Source: Rhipidocladum racemiflorum
Lineage: Eukaryota; Streptophyta; Magnoliopsida; Poales; Poaceae
Reading direction: 5' to 3'
Assembly (NCBI GenBank): GCA_036346355.1
Contig: CM070580.1
Span: 31,578,874 to 31,642,873, forward strand
DNA: 64,000 nt
The notes below the pieces were generated by a model. It saw nothing but the letters and a program-made list of their open reading frames with translations. It had not been told where the DNA came from and searched no databases. Positions 41,811 through 54,090 of the stretch are shown here, one piece after another (position 1 is the stretch's first letter; the number at the start of each line of letters is the position of its first letter). The translations under genes and the position numbers were made by a program.

Positions 41811-44800
41811 TGTGAGACCCCGGATCAGCTATCCGAAATCTCCTGTGTATTTCCGTACTAGTCCCAGATCAGTAGCTAGTACACACAGTCACAGTGATAC
41901 TTCATTGCCGAACAAAACGAAAATTGTAATATAAATATTCAAGTATGGGCCACATGGCCACTTATTACAATACTCGGTCCAACGACCGGACACAAAGCAG
42001 CGGAAAAACGAAAGCAAAACAAGCGAACGCCACAACGCCATAGGCGACGACTAGCGACGCAACTAGTTCTCCTGGCAATCCTCCTCGTACTCCTCCTGGA
42101 AGAACTCGCCTTCTTCAGCAGCGTCTTGGAAATTCTCTGATGATGACAATGTTGTTGTAGCACGTGAGTACAAAGGTACTCAGCAAGTCGGGGAAAGTAT
42201 GATCATGTGGGGCTTTCCAAAGGAAGCTTAATAGGGTTTATTTGCACAAAGCCACATTTTATTAAATCATACTTAAGTAGTAAGTTTCACAAAGCAACAT
42301 TTAACAATTCTTTTTAACAATTGAATTATTTAATATTGTAGTGAGGTTCTATCCACCATCACTAGCATAAAGGCTCTATCCGCCACTTTTTGAAAGATCA
42401 AAGTTAATCATGTGACTCCATCCGTCAATTATAAAACAGGTTCTGTCCACATGGTTGGCTCTATCCGCCAAACAACATTCGAGAATTCTAACCACTCCCG
42501 AACCCCAAAACAAAACACTTTTCGGTTTTAAAACAAAATCAAAGTCTACCAATATGAAAGCATTCTTCGCTTTGCCTTTGACCGTAGGCACGGCTATTCG
42601 AATAGTTTATACTCTGCAGAGGTGTACAACTTTACCCACAAGACAAGATATACCCGTGATGCCATGCAATTAACACACTTCCTTGGGTGTGCCGGCAGTG
42701 ATATCTTGATAAGGCCGTTACAATGTATCTACCTAACTAGACCCACCCGCTGAGGTTTCACCGCTGTTAGGGTTCCATCCGCCCAGTACATAAGCCCCCT
42801 CTTGCGCCGTGTGAGAAAAACAACATTGCCTCCGTCCGGCATTCACATTCAACAGAGTGGTGAGTCTAAGCTAGGATTCTACAAATTAGTTGGCCAGGTC
42901 GTACCATTATAGACTTGTGGTAGTACGGTTTTGCTTAGAATGGACAATCACAAGCGTCGGTCCTTATATGACTTGGGGCGGTACTTGCACAAGATAAATA
43001 GTGCTCCATTCGCACCCACCCGACAAACCAATCCGCCCAAGTCCAAATCATTTTCCTTTTCTTTTTATTTTAGAAGACAATACTAAAATCATAATAATAG
43101 CTTTCAAATCACATTTGATACCATTCTTTTTGAATAATCCCACCCATGGGTTGTTTTCATCGGAAAAGGCCCTAAGCAATTCTACCGGACTACATAGCAA
43201 GGGATACCATATAAACATAAGCATGGTATAAACAATGTCCTAGGGTTACAATGGATATGATTAACAATGTCAAGGAGGAATCAACAATTTCGGAATAACT
43301 AGCTCTTATATTTGACATATTTCATTAAACATAGCCATGCAACTTTATAAACAATTTAAATCATTTCGCAAACATAGGAGCAAAATACGTCAAGGAGACT
43401 TGCCTTCTGTCGCGGCGGAGGTGTCGAACTCAAAAAACTCAGCGGCGGAATCGGCGGTCGCGGCAGGATCGTCGACTACACGCAAATCGAGGCAATATAA
43501 CGGAAAATAAATAAAATCCAAAAATTATAAAAATAATACTGGCAGGTAGATCTTGATTTTAGATGAATTTAGAAATTTGAATGGAATCAAACGGAGTTCG
43601 GATGGAGAAGTTATGAGCTTCCGAAGTTTGAAATTCGAAAAATTGGAAAATCGGGAATATTCCCGGAATATTCCTTTTTTTGACTGATCAAATGTTGACT
43701 GAAGACTTTGACCTTGACTTGGTCTTGTTTCTATGGCAAGTGGGACCAAGGTGTCATAGACCCATGGCCTTTCTTCAAGCTTTGAGCTTCTCCATGGTTG
43801 CCATGGAGGTGAGAGAGCTTGGGGAGGTGGGTGGAGCTCAAGGGGCATGGAAGGGGGGTGGCCGGCGGCAGGGGCGGCGACGGGCGGCAGGGTCGCCCGG
43901 CGTGGTGGCGGCGCACGTGCGTGCGCTGGCCGGCGGCCGGCGGCGGGCGGGCGGGCGGCCGGCGAGGCGGCTCGCACGCATGGGCATGAACCCATTGCTC
44001 CCCACAGCCAAAACAGAGAGCATGCCAAAAAAAAAAACGATTTCTCGCCCAAATTCGCATGGAATTGATCCAAATAAAAGCCTAGATCACGTAGATAACC
44101 ACCTTAGGGACATCTAGGAGAAAGGAATTGAACCAAACCTCGTCGGATTCGGAGAAATCAACGAAGAACGGTGGTTCGGCCGAAAGAACAAAACCGAGAA
44201 ATTCGTCACCAATCCTTGATCAAACCTAAAATTGATGATTGGGTTAGATTCTAGACTCATCCACGGTCACAAGGAACCAAGTGGCATGAAGAATGGCTCA
44301 CCGGAGAAGAATCTAGAAGCATGAACTCGAAGAACACCGAAAAAGTGTGACACACCGTCGGTTTTCTTGATCTCACGGGCACATGCGTGGAGTAGAGGGA
44401 AAGGGGAGCACACTCCCGGAAAGGGGATACTTATACGAAGAGAATGGAGGTGGCGGTGCGGCGTTTGGACGAGAAACGGATGAGTTAATGGCATTTGAAC
44501 GGTTTTCGGTTTTTCTTGAATGGGGCCGTTTCCGGCGATATTAGTGGCTAATCAAGGCGGGGAATGGCAAGAGCTCGCCGTTGCGGATCCAATGCAACCG
44601 ACCGTTCGCATTTTGGAGTTGAATTGAGGGAGTTATGAGCATTGGAATGCAACCTTAGCCATTGTTGCACTTGCAAGCTTCTCTGTTATTTTTCCTTGGC
44701 TGGAGGTTGAAGAAGGCCACTATTCCCTTGCCACGTGGCAACGTCTCATTGGTCCGCCTTTACGCAAACGATTCGCCCTAGAGAAAAATAAGGAAAAATG

Positions 44801-45235
44801 GCCTAAAAATTCCGGAAAAATTCCTAGAGCCATTTTAGAATATTTGGGACCCAATAAAATTGGTTTCACTGAATTTGGATGATTTTTGTGGAATTTAATA
44901 TTCGGGCGCGGATCGCAGGCAATAAAAAAAAGCCGCGCGAGATAAAATAGGAACGGAGGTCCAATAATCCGGGGAATGATTCCTAAAATCATTTTGGAAT
45001 ATTTGGAACATTTTAGAAGTGGTTTGGGGATTTTTGGAGCATTTTTGGACTCGGGTGAAATTTCGGGTACCGGCGGGAACCGGAAAATCCGATTTTTCGA
45101 CCGGAGGGGAATTAAATCCCGATTTTGGATAGGAACGGATGCCAGGTTAATATAAACACCAATGAAACTCCAAATTTTGAATTTAATTTATTTAAATTAG
45201 GTTTTTCTCCAGAAAGCGAAAATGAGGATGTTACA
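41811..45235 (-). repeat. gypsy LTR, 3.4 kb, minus orientation
   Basis: Starts TGTAACATCC (45,235) and ends GGGGTCTCACA (41,811) beside the primer site. It contains a GC-rich block (43,840-44,000), GGCGGATAGAGCC repeats (42,300-42,480) and the GCAAGTCTCCTTGACG segment. Reading frames inside the GC-rich part are not genes. Flank aaata (45,236-45,240) does not match the flank of the plus LTR (ggtag), so the two LTRs do not delimit one clean insertion. Confidence 0.85.
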
Positions 45236-45655
45236 AAATATGAACTAGAAAATAGCTTTGACTATTAATTTTTATTATAATGTATTTATAAAACCTAATA
45301 AAATTATAATATTATGAAGTACTTTTCAAGACAACTATATATAATTTTTTTATTTTTTATAATGCAAATTTGTATAAACCAGGAAGAACTGTACAAGGCA
45401 AGAAGCGAACGGCTAAACCTAAAACATGATATCATATCAAGTGGCTATGGTATCATGATAACGGCTAAGTACGATACAACATTAATTCTGTAATGCATTT
45501 TTCATACTTTTAACTTCGTCCATGCATAACACCAGCGAGACGATTGTCCATGCTACTTCTTCCAATGGATCGATGGCTCGGTGTAAACCTTATCCTAAGA
45601 CTACGCCTTTTGTGCATCTTCGTGTTTATAATGTGTACATCGATTTGATTATAAT
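45236..45655. other. AT-rich spacer
   Basis: No gene seen. A 32-bp AT-rich segment around 45,278 (containing TATAATGTATTTATAAAACC) recurs at about 46,470, suggesting a shared repeat or a local duplication. Confidence 0.5.
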
Positions 45656-46165
45656 TCCACAATTTTAGAGTATAACACTCAACAAAAAGAGCCATAACTA
45701 TCAACTAAAATTTCATAATTTTACAGCGCATCATTAAACCAAAAAATTCAAAAACTATCGATTCAAATACCCTAATTTTCTGCTACATCAGTGAACCAAA
45801 AAAATTCAAAAAATGTTTATTTAAATTGCCCAATTTTGTGGTACATCAGTTAACCAAAAAAATTCAAAAACTGTCAATTCAATCTCCATAATTTTTCAGT
45901 ACATCAGTCAACAAAAAATATATTACACTATCAATTCAAATTCCACTTTTTTTGCTAAACAAAACAATTCAAATATTGTTGATTCAAACTCCACAATTTT
46001 GCAGTACATCAGTCAACAAAAAAATTAAAAAACCGTTGATTAAAATTTCGCTTTTTGCTACTCATCACTGAACTAAAAATTTCTTAAACTATTGATTAAC
46101 ATTAAATAAGTTTAGTACTCATCACTAAACAAGATTAATTCCAAAACGGTTGATTAATTGGCACA
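45656..46165. repeat. Diverged minisatellite, unit about 58-60 bp
   Basis: About eight imperfect copies, each containing AATTTTGCAGTACATCAG, CAACAAAAAAATTCAAAA and CGATTCAAATTCC-like parts, at about 45,658, 45,711, 45,770, 45,829, 45,886, 45,942, 45,991 and 46,048. No coding potential. Confidence 0.75.
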
Positions 46166-47204
46166 CCGGTGAAGCAAATAAAATAAACAAATTAAAAACT
46201 TCTCATGCCACGTTATTCCATTTCTCTCTGAACTATTTTTCATGCTATTGATTGGTTGTGAAAAACAAAAATTAATTATAAAAATAAAACTCATGCTAAT
46301 ACCAAAAAAATTCATGGCATATTTTTTATTGTTCTTATTTGTATCCAAAAAATTTTTGGTTCATATTTTATGAGGTCGTGTCATGCCTTTCTATATACGG
46401 TATAACTCTTCACTATTGCAGTCCCAAAAAATTAATTTTTTAGAACTAGCCACCGTGCAATTTTTCTACTATAATGTATTTATAAAACCTAATAAAATTA
46501 TATTGTATTTTTTGAGAACTAGCCGCTCATCAAAAAAAAATGCTCGGGTCCTACAGTACCATGCGGTACTGTAGGACCATGAGTGCAGCGCCCTAGGGGC
46601 ACCGATTCATCGTGTCACGGCTCCGAGGCGCTGCGGCGATATGTATGGGGCTACTTTTGCAATTTCATTGCTACGAAGGCTATTTTTTAAAAAAAAATCT
46701 CTCCAAGGCTAATATAGTAAAAATTTCAAGCACTGGCATGGTAAATCAGGAACAAAAATGGCAATCCAACTCACGTGTTTCCCACTTACCTCTACGAATA
46801 AATATTTTACCGCTACGGTAAAAACACATGACTATATCTCGCCGTTGATATGGGTAAACGCAGTTTTGGAATGCATGACAATATACACCAAAGGTATTTT
46901 GGTTTGTCGCTATGATTTGTTACAAGTATACAAAAATATACCTTTTTATTTTATTCTTATTATATTTTTTGCAAACAAATAATTAGAAGTAGTCATGTTT
47001 GGGTGCATCCTTGCCTCTTCACGGTGCTGTCCCCTGGGGCCTTCATGGAATGCTTTAAGTTGTTGCTAATGCGTATGACATATTGACATGATAAAATTGG
47101 TCCGAGGTTGCATAGTGATTTTGTTGGTCAGGGTGTTAATGGATCCAAGAGACGTCAGCAACGAGTGAGTGACAAAGATGGTGATTTTGTTTTCTTATTT
47201 GGAG
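46166..47204. other. AT-rich spacer with a perfect hairpin
   Basis: No gene seen. At 46,547-46,578 a 14-bp perfect inverted repeat (GGTCCTACAGTACC, loop ATGC) stands out. Confidence 0.5.
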
Positions 47205-48890
47205 GACCGAAAAAAGAGATTATAGGGAGGTGAATAGGCATCAAATAAAATTTTTCCATAAAAATCAAACCATCAAAAGAACATATCAAAAGACTGTACA
47301 ATCCGAACATGTGGTCGGATAAATAGTACTCCGAACAGGAGGTCGGATGAACAGTACCACCGACTAGTTGAGGTCGAATGAACAATGTTCGGGATGAATA
47401 GTGTTTGGATAAACAGTACTCCGAGCTGGTCGACAACACTGGTCGGATGAATAGTAATCAGGTGAATAGAAAAAAAAAATAGCACGATCTCAAAAATAGA
47501 AATCGATATAACTTTTAATTGGCTAATCCAAAACCTATAAAACTTTGTGTACACCTTCCGATGGATGTCAGGAACCTATTCCAACCTTCAATCTCATGGA
47601 TTGATGTCAAAGTTTCAACCTTTTTTTTTTAGTTTAGTGAATGTTGCACCAAAACCGGGTCAAATACAGAAGCTTCATCCTGAGTTTGCTCGTGGGGGTT
47701 ATATTGATCAAGATAGTCTTGAATGACCGCCCACAAGTCACATCAAGCAAAGAACATTAGAGAACAACCTTCAAACAGACAAGAACATATCTACAAGGAT
47801 TTTTATTCTTCCAAGCACAAAAGATCGGTTTCTTGTAAGAATTGAAAAGAAGAGGTTGTAGATTGCCTAGATGACTTGGATGTGATCTATAGAAGATTCA
47901 TCCAGCAATTTTTCATCATTGCCACAAAATCCAAAAGCACTTAGAAGGAGGGGAGGCAAATCCAAAGTACAAAAAGTAGAGATGCAAGAGCTGAAATAAG
48001 TTTCAGAATATTAAAAATAAATCTTGCAACACTTAGAGAATGAGGATTTCAATGCCACACAACCATGTGGACAAAGCTTTTATTAACTAATCAAAGAATC
48101 CCCTCTATTTATAGTACAATTGGAGCAATCTTCACCATTAAATGACCTTCTTTACCTTTAAGAAACCGCATCAATGGTTCATATTCACTCCCTCAACACA
48201 TACACAGGCTAACCCACAACCCAACAACATAATGGGTTTTATCCATACACACTAACTTAGCCACCACTTCACCCGCGAAGCTTTGATCCAACGATCCTCC
48301 TTCGCTTGAGTAGGGTTCAAGTTAGCATCTCAACCATCCACTTATCCTCTCGGTTTGTAGCCACTCCATCCTCCAGCATCACCTTGACCGTTTAGACCTT
48401 AGCTCTCCTATCCTAATCCCGATCTCCTCCGCCTCACCATGACCTAGCTCCAAAGTCCTACAACCATCACAAACAACGGAACACATCACATAGCATTGCT
48501 CAAAATGATAAATGGTAATCAGTTGAACAATCACACAACTAAGGATACACCTTAGCTCACAAACACTTAAGGGTGCTCCAACCTCTTAAGACTAAGAGCA
48601 CAGAAAACTTCGACCAGCCAAGGCCTCTACCAGCGAAGCACCAACCACTTAAAAGGTCTGACCAGCCAAGGCCTTGACCAGTGAAGCCCCGACCATTTAA
48701 AAGGTCCGACCACTCAATGCTCCGACTTGTGAAGGCTACAACCAGTCAAGACTTCGACCTCTCATTTTGGGCTACCTGTAGCAACTCAAATTGCTCATTC
48801 CAAAGCAAACTCAAACCTGAGCACCAAAAGCTCAAAACACAGTCAATTACTCATCAAACACAAGGGTAGACCTCCACATGGTCTTTCATT
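47205..48890 (-). repeat. copia-type LTR, minus orientation (probable)
   Basis: The 3' end resembles other LTRs here (GGGAGGTGAATAGGC near 47,225, as at 17,835). A TATAAATA box lies at about 48,110 on the minus strand. U3 carries three imperfect direct repeats of about 55-60 bp with GACCAGCCAAGGCC and AAAAGGTC (48,580-48,740). Downstream of the TATA is an array of GGTCGGATGAACAGTAC-type repeats (47,300-47,460). Exact ends and duplication were not found. Confidence 0.5.
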
Positions 48891-48950
48891 ATTTTTTTAG
48901 CATTTAGGTCGAAATGTCATCGTCTTTAGCCAAATGCATAAGTGGGCTAC

Positions 48951-51900
48951 TGTCGGGACCCGAATATGCAAATTCGGACCCTCTGTGTATTCTGCACTAG
49001 TCCAGGATCACATTTGTGCACACAGTCTCAACATAGATGAAATATCACAATCATACACAACGAAAACAATATAATGTACTTCATCTATTAATATAACCTA
49101 TTGAATGACCTTAGGGTCAACCTTATAATAATACGCCTCGCAGGGTTTGAACTAAGAAATAAATATAACTGCAGCGAAAAATAAATTATTCGTGGTAACC
49201 CTTCAATATGTCACATGCAACTGACAAGGTTCACTCCTTAGTTGATCGACTCCTCTTGGTACTCCTCAAAAGTTGGCATAGACTCCTCTCCAACTGGTGA
49301 TTTGGATTATTGCAATGGGGTGAGCACATAAGCACTCAGCAAGTCATGCACAAAATACAAGTCTATTACTATATGCATGGCTTATTCCAAATGAATGGCT
49401 GAATTGGTTATTTTGCATTAAAGCGGCATTTATAAATGAATAATACAAATAGATTGAAAATCAGTAAAACAAGCAATGACAATAATAAAATTCTCCGTTA
49501 TTTCACAAGTAAACCATCTCACAACCTTAAATTAATTATCACATTTTCCACATGCACGCTGCCTCCATTCCTAAGTTCATTTTATCATAATCTAACCCTT
49601 GACTGTAATTCCCGAACATTGTCTAATACCACAGACACGGCTATTTGAATAGGTTTGACACTTTACATAGGTTATACACTTTACCCACAAGATACAATCA
49701 ACTCAACACAAAGGTAAATGACCATATATAACAAAGCCTTTACAATGCTCCGTCTAAATCCAATACTGTCCGCTGAGGTTTCAACACTGAGAGGTCTGGT
49801 TACCACCATCAGAGCTTCCCTCTTGCGTCATGTGAGTATACTCGTACCCCCCGGAACCCACACCACCACGATAGTACCAAAATCTAGACATCACAAATTA
49901 GTCAGCTAGGTCTGTCTCATTCCAAACATGTTGTATGTTTAGCCTAGTTTAAATGTTTGCAAGGTTAAGTCATTAAATGACCAAGGCACGACTTACCCAA
50001 AGACTCATAATATCTAAGTTGCCAAAAGAACAAATGCAACTACCCAAATGCCACATCACCCCATTTGATTACCATGCACCACGTGCCATCAATATCATCA
50101 ACAACATATAACACACTTTAATTCATAAACATATTCCACATTCCATTGAGCAATATTAATTTTACTATTTCAAAATGATATCAATAACACATTGTTTGGC
50201 TAAGCAAACTAGTGTGTTCTATCCATCGCACGTTGGCAATTAATAGCTATCAACTAATAAAGAATCATTATAGGGTGATAATAAATTGTGGCATACAAGT
50301 GACAAGGTAGACATAAGTTCAATTGATTTAATAGTTATTCCCAAATTTAATTCAAACAGTTGTAATTGAATTAGCATGCAATAGTTTAAGCAATATAATT
50401 TTTTAAACATTGGTTCAATATGATTAAAGTGCAACTTGCCTTCAAATAACTCTTGATCCTGCTTTGGACCTTGCTCTTGAGTTAGTTCTTCACTCACAAA
50501 CTCTTTAGGTACTTCAAAATCTACGCGAAATGATAAAATAAAACAATAAATACTAAAAATAAAGAGCAACTTGACTCCAAAAATTAAATAAAATCCACCA
50601 TTAAATAGAACATGATTTTATAAATTTTTAGGCTCTGAAATCACCTCAATCGGAGTTCGTATGAGCAATAACGGGCTATTCAAAGTTTAAAAATACAATA
50701 AAAGAATAAACCAAATTATTGGAATTATTTTTGTACTGCAAATTCCGAATAATGACATCATTGTGACATCAGCAACTATTTCAAATTTTGACCAAATTAT
50801 TTTTCTAAAAGAAAATCAAATTATGACATCATGCTGACATCAACAACACTATTTACCGAATTAAAATAAAACCAGAAAAATGCTTATTATGCTGACAAGT
50901 GGGCCCAAGGTCTATGGACCTGGTCCACGGCACTGTTTGAGTCCACGGTGGACTCAATCCACGGGCACATGGCCATTGACACGTGGGACCAGCCAGATGA
51001 CATCATCGCCTATGTCATGCTAACGTCATCACGACCGGCGCGGTGCGGTGAGACGCCTCGGGTTCTGAGCTTGACACGTGGCAGCACCTGATTCGCTCAA
51101 CATGCGGTGCAATCTCGGCTGCACGTTTCGAATCAGACGGCTAAGATCTAGTGACGACGTTGAATTCAGTGAGCTACGTGGATAGTCCTGGCGCTCGATG
51201 CGTGGCACTGATCTAGACCGATCACGGCAAATCTGATGGTCATGGTCGGCAGCGAAGAACGGCGGTGAGGCAACGCAGAGTGCTGACACGTGGCTCAATC
51301 GTGACCCTTAGCTCTAGATCAGACAGATGAGATCCAATGACTACGACGACGGCAACATGGCGGTGCAAGCTACCATACCTAGGAACGATGATAGGCGCTA
51401 CAACAGATTCTTACTGGTTTCGACTTGGCTTTGTGAGGATCTACAAGCCCTCGTCGTGACGAACTCAATGGCAGTAGTGGCAATGGCGAAGACTCACCAT
51501 CAACGACAAACGACGTGGAAGAAGACAACGCTGGCTTGACAAACTTCGGTGGGCTCGATCTCCTCCATGGCAGCACATCGATCGACGACATCTAGGGCAA
51601 ACGAAGCAGCAAGATGCGATGCATTCAATGCTGGTGCACTTAAATACCCCCTCGACGTCCGTGAATCTTGCAACAACCAAGGCGATTAGGCAGCGGTGGA
51701 GGACTCCGACTGGAACACAGTGACAATGCGGCAATGAATCACGACCGTACATGTGGCACGAATCCAACGATCCACGATGCGCGACCTACGTAGACAAATC
51801 CCCACCGTGCGATTAAAAATCAACGGTGAAGATTTAGAGTTATGGTTTGCAAGCGAGCGGCGGACTGGCATGGGTTTTGGGCTCGGCCCACTAAGGTTTC

Positions 51901-52198
51901 GGCCCAAAAAGCTTTAAACCTTTTTCCTATTTTTCTTATTTGAAATAATCCTAGAAAATGAATTAAGCCAAAATAAATAGCAAAAATATCATAAAAATTC
52001 TAGAAAAATTAAGAAAAATATTTTGAACTCAAATAAAATATTTTAAACTAACCTTTAATTAAAAATTTAAAATATTTAATTAATTCAAACAAAATACTTA
52101 GTTCAAATTAATTCCAAATAATCCAAATAAATTCCAGAAAAGTCTCAAAAATTCAAAAGGCACAATATATGTAAGAAAACAAAAATTGGGATGTTACA
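48951..52198 (-). mobile_element. Solo gypsy LTR, 3.25 kb, exact target duplication
   Basis: Begins TGTAACATCCC on the minus strand (52,198) and ends in GGGTCCCGACA (48,951). It is flanked by gctac on both sides (48,946-48,950 and 52,199-52,203). The 3' end is related to the LTR at 41,811 (CTGTGTATT, ACTAGTCC and ACACAGTC blocks). No primer site or internal region is present, so it arose by LTR-LTR recombination. Confidence 0.92.
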
Positions 52199-52384
52199 GC
52201 TACCCCATTTAGGTTTGTTGGCCAATCTAGAATTCCAAGTCCAAGCCCGCCTAGCCTTCAACAGCACCGTACATCGCTTGTGCTGCTTAGCTCTAATCTC
52301 GTCTTCAAAGTGCCCAGTTTTATTTTTTTAAGAAATCTTTAGTGGAAGAAGCACTACTACAGAAATGCTTATATTAGACGCATC

Positions 52385-52720
52385 ATCACAGACGGTTTTC
52401 AAAAACCGTCTGTAATATATAATATCACAGACGATTCTATAAACCAACCGTCAGTGAAACTATCACAGACCGTTATTAATTAAACCCGTCTGTGATTAGA
52501 TAAATATCGCAGACGGTTTTGTATTCCAACTATCTGTGATATTATCACAAACGGTTCTATAAAAACACCGTCTGTGATATAAAGTAATATCACAGACGGT
52601 TTTAATATACAACCGTCTGTGATATAAGCACAGACGGGTTGTGTTTATAAACGTCTCTGATATTGCTTATATCACAGACGTTTTGTGTTTATAACCGTCT
52701 GTGTACTGAATTATAACATT
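52385..52720. repeat. CACTA subterminal repeat array
   Basis: A dozen or so copies of a 10-14 bp motif (ATCACAGACGGTT and AACCGTCTGTGAT), many paired as small hairpins. In this superfamily such repeats are bound by the second element protein. Confidence 0.9.
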
Positions 52721-53065
52721 TTGATGTTTTTATCGAACTACGTATTTTCATCGAAGACCATAATTCGTTGATAGATAGGACGAAAAATGGTAACAACCAT
52801 TTTATAACATAATGAAATTCGAAATTGCTAGTGATCGGACGTCAGTTTTTTTCGCAACATTTTCTTTCTACGTGTGAAACATTTTTCTTCGACAAACAGT
52901 AAAAAAAATGTTTCATACATTCAAAAAAAATCTTGCAATGCGTCCGAAAAAAAAAACGAGAATCGGACGTCCGGGTGTAAGTTTCTCCCAATGAAATTTG
53001 ATAACCACTGTAACAGCCATTTTATAACATACTAGTAGAGTGCCCGTGCGTTGCAACGGAATCTT

Positions 53066-54090
53066 TACATGAATAATAAATATTTATATCTTTGCGAGGA
53101 AGGTCTTTGTGTAGACAGCGATATTGGGGTCATTAGCATCGTTTTATCAGTTCACAATCATTTATGTGTTAAAACCATGCTGAATTAAAAAAGTTCAGGT
53201 TAGTTTGGTAATTAAGATGATAAGATGAAAAGGAGCCTTCCAAACGTAATTAAGATGATAAGATTAAAAGGAGGTGAGAGGTCACGCCATCACAACACAG
53301 ATTGCAAAGTTGGTGGCCTCCACATCAGTGTTGCTTCAATGCCTTCTCATGAGCCTCACACAAGCAATGGTATTCATCTTCCTGCTAAGGGAACCTTTCA
53401 AAAATAGAAACAACTAATTTATAGCAACGGAGAAGTTGGGTCACGTGGATGTGGACAAACTAACAAAAGCGATGTGGGCAATATACATCAACATTTCTAT
53501 CTTCATAACCAAATAGTATAAGAAAGCATTTCGTAATAAATTGCGCTTGCACCGTAGTGTCCCTTGTTTTACTAATAATTTCTCAATACTAAATAAAGTG
53601 AGTGGATAATATAAATCAAAATTTCTATGAGAATGTTAAAAATTAACCTTTTAGAAGCAATGATCTCAAATATATGAACTGTCGGGACCTAGCTCTTTGG
53701 AATGAACTGAATTCAACTTGGTAGGTATATGTACCGGATTATTGAACATTCCACTCTAGAGAAAGAACGGGATAATTATCACCTCTAAAAAGAATCACGA
53801 GACAAAACTCCCTTCGTTGTTCATCAAATCTTAAAGCGTGATAGAACCAACTCGATGCGATCTATGGGACATTGGCGATTTGGGTAACCAACAAGTAAAT
53901 AAGGAAATAACTCAGACAGAACAGATATTAATTAGCAGTGTAGAGATTACAAACAAAATTAACATCTGAACAAGGGAAAAAAGTTGCACCTCAAGTGCCA
54001 ACTGATGATGAATTCAAGGAGCTGGCAAGATGGACTTTGGATCCCCGTTATTTACATCACCGCCAAGAGAAGGGAAAGAAGGGATGGACT
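53066..54090. other. Helitron 3' region without recognised gene
   Basis: About 1 kb between the 3' terminus and the TSO1-like fragment. Short open frames exist on both strands, none recognisable. Confidence 0.45.

Noticed and set aside
52385..52720. Regularly spaced short repeats resembling a CRISPR array
   Set aside because: Repeats occur in both orientations with irregular spacing next to a CACTA terminus in a plant genome; they are subterminal repeats.
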